A DNA stretch of 64,000 nucleotides from JASLQO01 sp002327525. Its GTDB lineage: Bacteria > Pseudomonadota > Gammaproteobacteria > Pseudomonadales > Azotimanducaceae. This document shows positions 46,202 through 54,949 of the stretch, one piece after another; within the stretch, counting starts at the first letter, position 1; every line of letters starts with the position of its first letter. A program made the translations under genes and the position numbers. The notes under the pieces were generated by a model. The model was given only the letters and a program-made list of their open reading frames with translations. It searched no databases and was not told the DNA's origin. The stretch spans positions 6,100-70,099 of the forward strand of contig JASLQO010000019.1 in assembly GCA_030744435.1 (NCBI GenBank), read 5' to 3'.

Positions 46202-46702
46202 ATGAATGCATGGTGGCGGATCATGTTGGTGATCTGGTTGGCGAGTATCGGGGCGGCGGCGGCCGATGATCGGAGGGCTGTGTATGGACGCTGGGCGAGC
46301 GAGGGCTCGATAATCGAGGTGAGTGACGCCGCCGGGACGTTGAGCGCTCGCGTCATTGCACTCAAGGATCCGGGCTATCTCGAGGGGGAAGAATATGGTC
46401 CCGTCGGAACACCGAGGCGCGATGATCTCAATCCTGCGAAGGCCTTGCGCACGCGTGCCATCCTCGGCATGGAACTGCTCACCGACTACGAGTGGGGCGA
46501 TGACCAGTGGCAGGGCCGAATCTACGACCCGGAATCCGGCAAAACCTACTCTTCGAAAATGTGGCGTGAAGGCAGCGAACTGCACATGCGCGGCTACATT
46601 GGCTTTTCGTTGTTGGGGCGTACGGCGGTGTTTCTGCCGGTTGCGAGCTGCGCTGCGAACATACCGCTCATGCTCGAGAATGCGGAGCTGACGGGGTGCT
46701 AG
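46202..46702 (+). CDS. DUF2147 secreted protein
   Basis: A 166-residue exported protein of the DUF2147 family. A signal peptide (MNAWWRIMLVIWLASIGAAAA) is followed by the lipocalin-like domain: VYGRWASEGSIIEVSDAAG, LRTRAILGMELLTDYEW, WQGRIYDPESGKTYSSKMWREGSELHMRGYIGFSLLGRT. The function is not known. ATG 46202 was chosen because it begins the signal peptide; a start 33 bases upstream is possible. It is divergent from the enoyl-CoA hydratase pair. Confidence 0.85.
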   Translation: MNAWWRIMLVIWLASIGAAAADDRRAVYGRWASEGSIIEVSDAAGTLSARVIALKDPGYLEGEEYGPVGTPRRDDLNPAKALRTRAILGMELLTDYEWGDDQWQGRIYDPESGKTYSSKMWREGSELHMRGYIGFSLLGRTAVFLPVASCAANIPLMLENAELTGC

Positions 46703-46734
46703 GAGAATGCAGGATAGAAGCGAGAATCGTCTAT

Positions 46735-47320
46735 GTGTTGAAGGCTATTGCGTTGTTTTGCGCGCTGCCGCCTGGCCGGGCTTATGCACACCACACAGGG
46801 AGCATCTGGTCGAGGAAATCATCGTCTAGGGGCGCTCGGAAAGCCAGAAGGGCATGCCCGTCAAACCGGCGGTGGGTGAGCGCCGGATCGGTGCGGTTCG
46901 GGGAGGACTTTCTACTCGCTGCGGTGGAACTCACCAGCAACGACGTACCCTGGGAGCTGCCGGTCGAGGTGGAGAAGATCAATGCGCTCGTGAAGTATTC
47001 GAGCCACCTGGGCGACGCGGACGCGCGCGTCATCCTTACGTTCTACGACAACACTTGGAATGCCACCGACCAGCTGTCGGACCGGCTGGTGTCGTTGGGA
47101 CAGCTCGACAGGTTCGGCGGTGGTGAATGCCAACGTTGGTTACGAGTTCGAGCATTGGGAATTCAGGTTGGAGATTCTGAATCTGTTCAATTCCGAGGAC
47201 GATGACATCGCCTATTTTTTTGAATCGAGGTTGCCAGGTGAAATGAGTGCGGCGCAAGACGTGTACTTCCACCCGGTGATACAGCGCAGTGTCCGGTTGA
47301 GTGCGCGGTACAAATTCTGA
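46735..47320 (+). pseudogene. TonB-dependent receptor remnant
   Basis: Fragments in several frames add up to a shrunken outer-membrane receptor. They are a signal-peptide-like stretch from GTG 46735 (LKAIALFCALPPGRAYA), HLVEEIIV in another frame directly before TAG (46827-46829), a barrel segment (INALVKYSSHLGDADARVIL, then YDNTWNATDQLSDR) in the first frame, and a C-terminal strand set (NANVGYEFEHWEFRLEILNL to VRLSARYKF) in a third frame ending at 47318-47320 with the terminal Phe typical of outer-membrane barrels. Family members have 650-850 residues; about 200 remain, so large internal deletions occurred. Confidence 0.8.
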
Positions 47321-47329
47321 GCCCTGTCC

Positions 47330-48016
47330 TCAGCCCATGATGGAGTGCCAGGTCTCGAGGTCTTTGATGTTGAGGTAGACGTTTTGCGTCTTGCATTCAC
47401 CCATGGTGGCGTTGGGTACACTCGAGTAGTTGTGCCCGGGTAGCAACAGGGTATCGTCCGGCAGACCTTTGAGTTTCTGTAGGCTGTGGTACATCTCCTC
47501 GGTATCCGAGCCCGCCAGGTCCACACGGCCGCAGCCGTCGATGAACAGCGTATCGCCCGACACCAGCGTATTTCTGATTTTGAAACACTGAGAACCCGGC
47601 GTGTGCCCTGGTGTGTGCAGAAATTCTACTTCGATCTCTCCGATGGAGAGCTTGTCACCAGACGCCACCTTGACAAGGTCCGAGTCGGATAAGCCACTCA
47701 CCTTCCTGACACCGTCCGCCTCATGCTGGTGCGTGTAGGCCTTCACGGGATTGACGCTCATGAGATCAGCGAGCCCGGCGATGTTGTTGCTCGCGATGTC
47801 GCCGCCGATGTGATCGGGGTGGTAGTGCGTCACGAGCGCCGCAGTCAGCTTGTAGCCCTGTTCGTTGATGTGGTTCACCAGACCTTCCACGTCCCAGGCC
47901 GGGTCCACGACCGCCACCTCGCGAGTGGTGCGAGATCCGACGATGTACGTGAAGTTCTGCATGGGTCCGATCGGTATCTGCTCGACGATCAGCTCCGGTT
48001 CCTGCTCGTAGGTCAT
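47330..48016 (-). CDS. MBL-fold metallo-hydrolase (ETHE1/glyoxalase II-like)
   Basis: A 228-residue metallo-beta-lactamase-fold enzyme. The metal-binding motif THYHPDHIGG is at about 63-72, LHTPGHTPGSQCF carries another His ligand, then SGDTLFIDGCGRVD (bridging Asp) and LLPGHNY (last His). The GCGRVD stretch resembles persulfide dioxygenases (FxxGCGRxDF), so a sulfur-oxidising role is possible, but glyoxalase-II-like or general hydrolase roles cannot be excluded. The neighbour upstream is an acylase operon in the same direction, 22 bases away. Confidence 0.85.
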   Translation of the reverse strand: MTYEQEPELIVEQIPIGPMQNFTYIVGSRTTREVAVVDPAWDVEGLVNHINEQGYKLTAALVTHYHPDHIGGDIASNNIAGLADLMSVNPVKAYTHQHEADGVRKVSGLSDSDLVKVASGDKLSIGEIEVEFLHTPGHTPGSQCFKIRNTLVSGDTLFIDGCGRVDLAGSDTEEMYHSLQKLKGLPDDTLLLPGHNYSSVPNATMGECKTQNVYLNIKDLETWHSIMG

Positions 48017-48038
48017 GGTGTTTCCTCGTGTTCTCGCC

Positions 48039-50225
48039 TCAGCGAGATGCGGTTTGCGATGGATAGGGTAAAACGGTACGCGATTCGATATTGGGGGCGA
48101 GGTCCTCGGGCAGCCACCAGGAAGGCTTCATGCGTCGTTCGCTGAACAGATGCTCGGCCTGGTCGTCGTAATGGGTCGAGTCGGGGCGATCGCTCTGGCC
48201 CACGGGTAGATAGATCCAGCTCCGAATGGGCTTTGACAGAACGACGAGCTGGGTGGACGTCTGGCCGTGTCTGCCGTGGCGCTGAAAACTGTCGTCAGGC
48301 TCCCCGTATCCCATTGAGCGCAGCGTGGTCAATCCCCAGCGGTCTCCGCCGCCACCACCCACCGGCCACGAACGGTCATCGCGTCCTACCCGGTAGACAT
48401 CGCCCCAAACGGCCCCGTCCCCGAGTTCCGTGGTCAACCGGGACATGGCCGCGCCGAAGGTCTGCGCGATGACCTCGTACTGCGCCTCGGAGAGCTCGAT
48501 GGTCTTTGGTGTCCGTCCGCTCACCAACGCGTAGTGGTCGTCGATTGCCGATCTCAGCGCCGCGCCACCCGGGTGTTCTTCAAGCTGGTAGCGCCAGTAG
48601 GCATACTTGAGCGCGGCGGCGGAATCGCGGGTCAGACGGCCGTCCCACGCGAGTATTGCGTCGACATGGGCGTTGTCCACCACGGCACGGCTCAGAACAT
48701 CGAGCCATCGCGCGAGCCCATAGGGGCGGGTGTCCACCGCCCACGCGAGCGCTTCATCGACGGTCACGTCCGCGTCGCCGCTCAGCAGCTCCAGTGCGCG
48801 CGCGCCTCGCTGATTGGTCCAGCCAGCCCGTGCCGGGCCGTATCCCGGACCCGAATAGAGATAGTCGGGTTGGGCGTCCAGCGAAAACGGGCCGTCCGGG
48901 ATCATGGCGTCTGGCGGGATATTGCAGTTTTGCAGATAGCCCTGAGGTGGATTGACGACTTGCAGATGGTCGGAGGCCGGATGAACGCCTTGCCACTCGC
49001 TCGCACTGGTGCTGCCGTCTACTGGACGGGACCAATCGTAGCCGTCGGGGCGCACCGGTACGCGGCCGGTGCGCTGGTAGTAGATGTTACCGGAGGTGTC
49101 CGCCACCATAACGTTCTGCGGAAACATCGCGAGCGTGGCGCAGGCCTCCATGGCACCGCGGTAGTCTTTAGCGAAGTTCAGTTTTTCCCAGGCGAGGATG
49201 CGGTCGGTGTCCGCCGTGTACGGCACCTTGGCGGCGTAAGCGCGCTCACCCTGCGTCGCGACGATGGGTCCGTGATGCGAGAAGCGCAAGCGATATGTCC
49301 GCGCATCTGCACGCGCCACATCGAGCGTCACCTCGGTTGATCGGATGTCACGCCAGGCGCCGTCATAGAGATACTGCTCTGGATCATCCGGATTCAGCTG
49401 CAACTCGTAGACATCGGCCGTGTCGGGCCCACCGGTGGTCATGGCCCAGGCGACATCGGCGTTGTGCCCTAGACCGATATAGGGTGAGCCAGCGAGTCCC
49501 ACGCCGCTTCCGTGCCAATCACCCGCGTGCACGCGCATCTCCCAGAATCTGGATGGCCCCCACCACGAGAGATGGGGGTCGATCAGCAACATGGCGTCGC
49601 CATTGGCGGTTCGATGCGGAGAGATCGCCCACTGATTGGAACCGCGATTTGCCGTGACGAAGCCAGGCTCGATACCGGCCCGGCGCAGATCCTCAAGAGC
49701 TTCGTCGATGGACCAGTTGTACAAAAACATGCGCCCAAACGCATCCACCATGGCGGAGGTCACCTCGTGGTGACGCCAGAAGTCCGGCACGTCCTCCGGA
49801 TGTGTACCATAGAAGGCGTTGATGCCCGCCGTGTACGCGTCTATGTAGGCGCGGTGCCTGGTATCGAGTGATGCAGTGGCAGCCTTGCCGTTACCATAGT
49901 GGTTGAACAGGTGGCTGAGGAGATCGATCGGGATGCCATCCTCGCCGTTCACCTCGGATAGTTCGCCCATGGCGATCTTGAGGTTCAGCAGCAGCTGCAT
50001 CGGACGGTCCTCTGCCTGCGCATAGCCCTGGGCAAACAGGCCCGCTTCCACCGTTGGTGCGTAGATGTGCGGTATGCCCCAGGTGTCGCGGTAGAGTACA
50101 GTCTTGCCGATATCGGCTCCCTCACCGGGCAGCGGATCGGAGGCTTCAGAAGCCTTTGAGACGTCCGAAGGCGAGCAACCGGTCGCCGTGAGGACAAAGC
50201 CCAGCAGCGCGATGCGTTTCAGCAT
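48039..50225 (-). CDS. Penicillin amidase/acylase family lipoprotein
   Basis: A 728-residue Ntn-hydrolase precursor. A signal sequence ends at a lipobox-like ATGC with Cys17 (MLKRIALLGFVLTATGC), suggesting a lipoprotein. The alpha-chain segment starts VLYRDTWGIPHIYAPT; the autocatalytic serine is about S196 in NRGSNQWAISPHRT, which becomes the N-terminus of the beta chain after spacer removal. DPHLSWWGPSRFWEMRV and GGGGDRWGLTTLRS are also family-typical. Members cleave beta-lactam side chains, acyl-homoserine lactones or other amides; the substrate here is unknown. Two bases separate it from the upstream phosphoesterase gene. Confidence 0.9.
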   Translation of the reverse strand: MLKRIALLGFVLTATGCSPSDVSKASEASDPLPGEGADIGKTVLYRDTWGIPHIYAPTVEAGLFAQGYAQAEDRPMQLLLNLKIAMGELSEVNGEDGIPIDLLSHLFNHYGNGKAATASLDTRHRAYIDAYTAGINAFYGTHPEDVPDFWRHHEVTSAMVDAFGRMFLYNWSIDEALEDLRRAGIEPGFVTANRGSNQWAISPHRTANGDAMLLIDPHLSWWGPSRFWEMRVHAGDWHGSGVGLAGSPYIGLGHNADVAWAMTTGGPDTADVYELQLNPDDPEQYLYDGAWRDIRSTEVTLDVARADARTYRLRFSHHGPIVATQGERAYAAKVPYTADTDRILAWEKLNFAKDYRGAMEACATLAMFPQNVMVADTSGNIYYQRTGRVPVRPDGYDWSRPVDGSTSASEWQGVHPASDHLQVVNPPQGYLQNCNIPPDAMIPDGPFSLDAQPDYLYSGPGYGPARAGWTNQRGARALELLSGDADVTVDEALAWAVDTRPYGLARWLDVLSRAVVDNAHVDAILAWDGRLTRDSAAALKYAYWRYQLEEHPGGAALRSAIDDHYALVSGRTPKTIELSEAQYEVIAQTFGAAMSRLTTELGDGAVWGDVYRVGRDDRSWPVGGGGGDRWGLTTLRSMGYGEPDDSFQRHGRHGQTSTQLVVLSKPIRSWIYLPVGQSDRPDSTHYDDQAEHLFSERRMKPSWWLPEDLAPNIESRTVLPYPSQTASR

Positions 50226-50227
50226 GG

Positions 50228-51292
50228 TCAGAACCGTTCGTTTTTTGCGGTCAAACAGATCATACCGATCTCCGAGGCCGATCCCAGTCGCATCACCGGG
50301 CCCCAGGTACCGGTACCCGAGGATACGTTCAGCACCATCGTACCGATATGATAGACACCACTGAGGCGTCGGAACATCCGACGAACCAGAAAGTTGAACG
50401 GGAAGATCTGTCCGGCGTGAGTATGGCCGCACAGCATCAGATGGACACCCCAGTCGGCGGCCGCCTCCGCGCCGTCCGGTCGGTGATACAGGAGAATGCG
50501 GAAATGACCCGGCAGTGCTTCGATGGCCGGCAGAAAGCGTTTCACCTGCGAACGTGAATCAGCGTCGTCGATGGCGATGATCTGCAGGTCGCCGACCTCC
50601 ACGGATTCATTGCGCAGTACATGCACGCCCAGATTGCGCAGGCGCTCGCAGATGTCCTCCAGGCCGACGTATCGCTCGTGATTACCGGCACAGAAATAGG
50701 CGGGGGCGTCGAGTCTGGCCAGCGATGCCAGTTCCTCCTCGCCGACGGCGTGAAAGTCGATCAGGTCGCCGGTGATCATCACCACATCCGGTTGCAGCAT
50801 GTTCAGCCGTTCGATCACGCGCTCCAGAAAACCGCTGCGTCGTGATCCTACATGCACGTCGCTGATCTGAGCGATCCGTAGCCCACCGACGTACGCGGGC
50901 GCGGCAACGTCGATGTCAGTCACGCGCAGTCGCTGAGCATTGAGGAAGGCATACAGACAAAGCACGGCGGTGATGAGGACGAGTGTCCAGCCCGCGGTGG
51001 CAGGATGTAGTGGCAACGCGAGATTCATCGCCTCGAACGCCAATACGGGTATAAACGCCATGAAATAGCAGCCCAGCCAGGTGAAGGCGAGTGCGGCACA
51101 CACGCGCGTGAATCGGCCCGAGCGCCACTCATAGAGCATTCGCGGTAACAGTGGGGCGACGATGACGGTGAGTAGAAACGGGGTGTTGAACGCAACCTGT
51201 GGTGCGATCAGATCGATGATCCGCAGCACCGGATAGATCAGCAGGCCGAAGTAGAAGGTCGTAATGACGATGGCGCTGAACAGGCGCAGCAT
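50228..51292 (-). CDS. Membrane-anchored metallophosphoesterase (YkuE-like)
   Basis: A 354-residue protein: four hydrophobic segments in the first 120 residues, then a calcineurin-like phosphoesterase domain. Motifs: QISDVHVGSR (D-x-H), ITGDLIDF (GD), CAGNHERYV (GNHE), LYHRPDG and LCGHTHAGQIFPF (GHTH). Relatives such as YkuE act on lipid-linked or UDP-diacylglucosamine-type phosphoesters, but the substrate here is not predictable. It sits between the acylase and an MPI-like gene, with 2-base gaps on both sides. Confidence 0.9.
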   Translation of the reverse strand: MLRLFSAIVITTFYFGLLIYPVLRIIDLIAPQVAFNTPFLLTVIVAPLLPRMLYEWRSGRFTRVCAALAFTWLGCYFMAFIPVLAFEAMNLALPLHPATAGWTLVLITAVLCLYAFLNAQRLRVTDIDVAAPAYVGGLRIAQISDVHVGSRRSGFLERVIERLNMLQPDVVMITGDLIDFHAVGEEELASLARLDAPAYFCAGNHERYVGLEDICERLRNLGVHVLRNESVEVGDLQIIAIDDADSRSQVKRFLPAIEALPGHFRILLYHRPDGAEAAADWGVHLMLCGHTHAGQIFPFNFLVRRMFRRLSGVYHIGTMVLNVSSGTGTWGPVMRLGSASEIGMICLTAKNERF

Positions 51293-51294
51293 CG

Positions 51295-52488
51295 CTACAG
51301 ATCGGGAGCGGCGATGAGACAGTGTGCCGTGGCCTGCTCCTCTTCAGCCGACTCCGAGGGCTCCGAGGAGTCGGACGTGATAGCGCAGCCGATCATCGCA
51401 GAATGCGGCACCAGGCATGCCTCCTCGGGTTGCAGAAGCAGCGAGCCGACCCGCACCGGTGCGTCCACCGCGCAACAGATCGCGTAGGGTAGAGACGCCG
51501 GCAGATTGACGGTGCGTCCGGCGTCGAGGGTCGCCCGCAGCACTCCGAAATCGGGAAACGATACGATCCGCTCGAGCCCTGCGTCGGTGCGTTCGAAGGC
51601 CGGTGAAGGCGCCGCGTCCAGGCGCATATGGGCAACCGCGCGCTCGCTGTCCCAGTGATTCTGAGTAAGCACTTCCTGTGCAAAAGACACGACTAGACGT
51701 TCGTAGGTCGGCGTCTGGAACTCGACGACTCGAACACCGTGCTGCAGAGAATGTGGCAGCCAGGTGGGAACGACTACCACGTCACCGACGCGTAGCGCTC
51801 GCAGCGCCGTGAAGCGTTCCATTTCCGCCCGTGCTTCGTTTTCCGCGCGTAAAAGTCGTTTCATCGAAGCCTCACCGCCTGCGTCGATGGCGCGGCGCAC
51901 GCGCTCGTAGGCATGCACCGCGTCGAGATAGGCACTGCGAAAGCCCTCGTCGTTGCCATACTCCGCGCGAATCGTCTGGTTCATCCCGTAGCGGATATAT
52001 CCCGTACCGTCTGGCCAGGCTTGCGGATCGACCGCGGTCACCACATAGACCTCGCGCTTTTGTTCGTGCACCTCGAAGTAGAGATCGCCCAGCACCGGTT
52101 CCGGCCGGGGGTCCAGCACCTTCAGCAGCACAATGGGGGCATCGCGAGTCAGAAGCCCAGGAGCACTCGCGACATAGTGAGACAAGGGCAATCGCGTACC
52201 ATCGGTGGCCACGACCCGGCTTTCCCCGCGTGCCTCGATACCGGAGTACCAGATTTCCCGGCCCCAGGGCTTCTCGACGGATACGGTCTCGAGCCTCACG
52301 GGCTGGTCGGGATAAATACACCCGCCCGCGATAGCGATCGCAATGCGCTGTCCGTCTCGCCGAAAACACACGTCCAGTTCCACGATATCTGGTTGCGGTA
52401 GCCAGTTGCGCCGCAGCGCAATCGTGAGGCTCAGTGGCTGGGGTTGTGCAGTGCCCAGCCAGGTGATGAGTTCCGGCGCATCCGGCAT
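51295..52488 (-). CDS. Cupin protein similar to type I mannose-6-phosphate isomerase
   Basis: A protein of about 397 residues. VEKPWGREIWYSGIEARG (71-88) is the KPWG motif of class I phosphomannose isomerases. The central FEVHEQKREVYVVTAVDP and the segment GDVVVVPTWLPHSLQHGVRVVEFQTPTYERLVVSF form the jelly-roll core with possible metal-binding His and Glu. The N-terminus (LSLTIALRRNWLPQPDI) is unusual, and the C-terminus ends in an acidic Ser/Glu tail. Overall it is diverged from ManA, so isomerase activity is uncertain. ATG 52488 (MPDAPELITWL) was chosen; 28 further codons are open upstream. It is the first gene of the tight three-gene group. Confidence 0.75.
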   Translation of the reverse strand: MPDAPELITWLGTAQPQPLSLTIALRRNWLPQPDIVELDVCFRRDGQRIAIAIAGGCIYPDQPVRLETVSVEKPWGREIWYSGIEARGESRVVATDGTRLPLSHYVASAPGLLTRDAPIVLLKVLDPRPEPVLGDLYFEVHEQKREVYVVTAVDPQAWPDGTGYIRYGMNQTIRAEYGNDEGFRSAYLDAVHAYERVRRAIDAGGEASMKRLLRAENEARAEMERFTALRALRVGDVVVVPTWLPHSLQHGVRVVEFQTPTYERLVVSFAQEVLTQNHWDSERAVAHMRLDAAPSPAFERTDAGLERIVSFPDFGVLRATLDAGRTVNLPASLPYAICCAVDAPVRVGSLLLQPEEACLVPHSAMIGCAITSDSSEPSESAEEEQATAHCLIAAPDL

Positions 52489-52699
52489 GGTAGAGAGTTT
52501 CGTCTGTGTGAGGATGACAACATAGCGTGACAGATACGGATAAGCACGTGTGCGGGTTGTGACTCGTAGCATTATGGCCGCTGTTCGTGTCTGAGTTCAC
52601 CCATAGTGATGAGCGATGGCGAAACGTTCGTCTGTGGCGGTTCCTGCAAGATCGAGCGTAGCGTGCAGGGCTATCGGCAAGTAGGGAACTTTTTCAGGG

Positions 52700-53429
52700 A
52701 TGACGGAAGTAAGTGTTGCGCTTGCATGCGCAGACGGCTTGGGGGAGGGCCCGTGGTGGGATGTGACGAGCCAGGCGTTGCGGCGGGTGGACATCTACGG
52801 GCAGAAAGTGCCCCGCTGGGAGCCGGAGAGTGGCGAGGGGCGTAGCTGGACAATGCCCGAGCCGGTGGGTTGCTTTGTTCCGGGTGCTAGCGGCCTGGGT
52901 GGGATCGTTGCCATGCGCAACGCGCTTGCATGGTTTGAGTTCGAGTCGAGCCCGGACGCGGAAGTCATGTGGCTGCTCGATATCTACCTACGTCGCCGGG
53001 GAGGGCGTGCGCTTCAACGACGGTAAGTGCGACCGTTCCGGCAGGTTCTGGATGGGGACCATGGACGAGGCCGAACAAGGTGCGGTGGGAGCGCTCTGCT
53101 CATATCAGGGCGAGGTACCCATACGGGTAGAGGTGGAAGGTGTGACGGTATCCAACGATCTCGGCTGGAGCCCGCATGACAAGGCCTGCTACTACACGGA
53201 TTCGGGTGCACGGACGATCTGGGTCCACGAGGTGTCGCCACGCGGTGGGCTGGGTGCGCGATAGGTGTTCGCGCGCGACGAAGATTGCGCGCCGGATGGA
53301 CTCACGGTGGATGCCGAGGGCTACGTCTGGAGTGCGAAGTGGGACGGAGGCCGTGTGGTCCGCTATGCGCCGGATGGTGCTGTCGATCGCGTGATAAAGG
53401 TGCCCGCGAAGACACCGTTCGACCCCTGA
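52700..53429 (+). pseudogene. SMP-30/gluconolactonase-like gene, broken
   Basis: The ATG frame gives MTEVSVALACADGLGEGPWWD, a normal SMP-30 N-terminus, through FEFESSPDAEVMWLLDI, then leaves frame around 52985-53000. The remaining reading GEGVRFNDGKCDRSGRFWMG continues in a second frame and is cut by an internal TAG (53262-53264). It resumes (DEDCAPDGLTVDAEGYVWSA) until VIKVPAKTPFDP and a stop at 53427-53429, about 50-60 residues short of the usual end (family length near 290). One frameshift, one nonsense codon and a truncation make it non-functional as a whole. Confidence 0.85.
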
Positions 53430-53517
53430 TCCACTTTTCATACAATGTCCGAATGCTGCCAGTTTTTTAGATGTCGGCGGGCTATAGTGCGCTCGATCAT
53501 CTGAAGACGAAACTGAC

Positions 53518-54948
53518 ATGCTGCCAACGGAGGAGGTTTGCGAACGGGCGCGAATGGCCCGAGATCCGAGGTTCGACGGGCGTTTCGTTGTCGGGGTGCT
53601 CACGACGGGAATCTATTGCCGCCCCATCTGCCCGGCGCGTATTCCGGCAGAAGAGAACGTGCGCTACTACGCAACACCGGCCGCTGCTCAGGATGCGGGC
53701 TATCGGCCCTGCTTGCGCTGCCGTCCGGAAAATGCCAGTCGCTTGCCGGAGTGGACGCTGGCCAGCGACACCGTGGTGCGCGGTCTGCGCTACATAGAGG
53801 CCGGTTATCTGAACACCCACCGGGTCGGTGAGCTTGCACATGTCATTGGTGGTTCCGAGCGGCAACTAAACCGCGTATTCAATGGGGAACTCGGGGCCAC
53901 TCCGGCGAGCCTCGCGCGGGCACAGCGCGTGGAACTTGCGAAGCGCCTGATTGATCACAGCGGTATGCCGCTCGCCGATGTGGCGATGGAAGCCGGGTAT
54001 GGCAGCGTGCGGCGATTCAACGACGAGATGAAAGCGATTTTCGGGTGTGTGCCGTCCGCGCTAAGGCGCTCGCGCTTGCACCGTGGCTGGGCGGGCGTGT
54101 GCGTTACTCTGCCAGTGCGGGCTCCATACAATGCCGATTGGGTATTCGACTTCCTCGACAAGCGTGCGCTCGCCGGAGTGGAGGTGGTGGAGGGGCTGAC
54201 CTATCGCCGCAAGGTTGCGGCTGCGGAGAACGAATCCGCCTGGATCACGGTGAGTTGGGAGGGGGACGCTCTGAAGTTGTGTGTCCCGGCGGGCGTGGTG
54301 GAATCGATGAGCCGGGTCATGACGCGTGTTCGGCGAGTGTTCGACCTGGGTGCCGATTCGAGTGTGATCGATGCGCATCTCGCGGAAGATCCACTGCTCG
54401 CGCCCTGGGTCGCGCGGGCCGGCGGCTTGCGAGTGCCGGGGGCATGGGATGGATTCGAGACCGGGGTGCGGGCCATTCTGGGGCAGCAGGTCAGTGTGGC
54501 CAGAGCGACCGATCTTGCCAACAAGTTGATCGGCGCCTACGGTGAGTTCGGTCTGTTTCCGGTTCCCGAGGTGCTGGCGGATAGCAATCCCGCTGAAATC
54601 GGTATGCCGGGTCGGCGGAGCAATGCCATATCGCTGCTGGCGCGCAGCGTACGTGATGGTGAATTGCAACTCGATGAGTGTGCTGATCCTGACGTGTTGC
54701 ATGGGAATCTGTGTGATATCGACGGCATCGGCCCATGGACCGCCTCGTACATGTGTCTGCGCGTGGCGCGAGATCCCAATGCGTTTCCAGAAAGCGACTG
54801 GGTGGTTCTGAAAATGCTGGAAGCGACACCGGCGCAGGCGCGGCGCCTGGCTCAAGACTGGGCTCCCTGGCGTGGGTATGCGCTGATGTATTTGTGGTTT
54901 CGTGCCGGGATGGAGCGGCAACGGAGTGCGGGAAAACGGAGCAGTTGA
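53518..54948 (+). CDS. alkA: Ada-like metal-binding/AraC domain fused to AlkA-type 3-methyladenine DNA glycosylase
   Basis: A 476-residue fusion. The Ada N-terminal zinc domain (residues about 8-75) has cysteines C34, C38, C65 and C68 (GIYCRPICPAR, CLRCRPEN); C38 is the expected methyl acceptor from phosphotriesters. An AraC-type HTH (about 85-180, DVAMEAGYGSVRRFNDEMKA) follows. Then come an AlkA N-terminal domain (PYNADWVFDFLDKRALAGVEVV) and the HhH-GPD domain (GQQVSVARATDLANKL, DIDGIGPWTASYMCL, with the catalytic Asp likely in PESDWVVLK). The Ada methyltransferase C-terminal half is missing and is supplied as a separate gene (ogt) 1 base downstream. It removes alkylated bases and may act as its own activator. 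Confidence 0.92.
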   Translation: MLPTEEVCERARMARDPRFDGRFVVGVLTTGIYCRPICPARIPAEENVRYYATPAAAQDAGYRPCLRCRPENASRLPEWTLASDTVVRGLRYIEAGYLNTHRVGELAHVIGGSERQLNRVFNGELGATPASLARAQRVELAKRLIDHSGMPLADVAMEAGYGSVRRFNDEMKAIFGCVPSALRRSRLHRGWAGVCVTLPVRAPYNADWVFDFLDKRALAGVEVVEGLTYRRKVAAAENESAWITVSWEGDALKLCVPAGVVESMSRVMTRVRRVFDLGADSSVIDAHLAEDPLLAPWVARAGGLRVPGAWDGFETGVRAILGQQVSVARATDLANKLIGAYGEFGLFPVPEVLADSNPAEIGMPGRRSNAISLLARSVRDGELQLDECADPDVLHGNLCDIDGIGPWTASYMCLRVARDPNAFPESDWVVLKMLEATPAQARRLAQDWAPWRGYALMYLWFRAGMERQRSAGKRSS

Positions 54949-54949
54949 G

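Noticed and set aside
48534..49340. A 268-codon plus-strand frame antisense to the acylase gene
   Set aside because: The acylase frame has all family motifs; the antisense frame has none.
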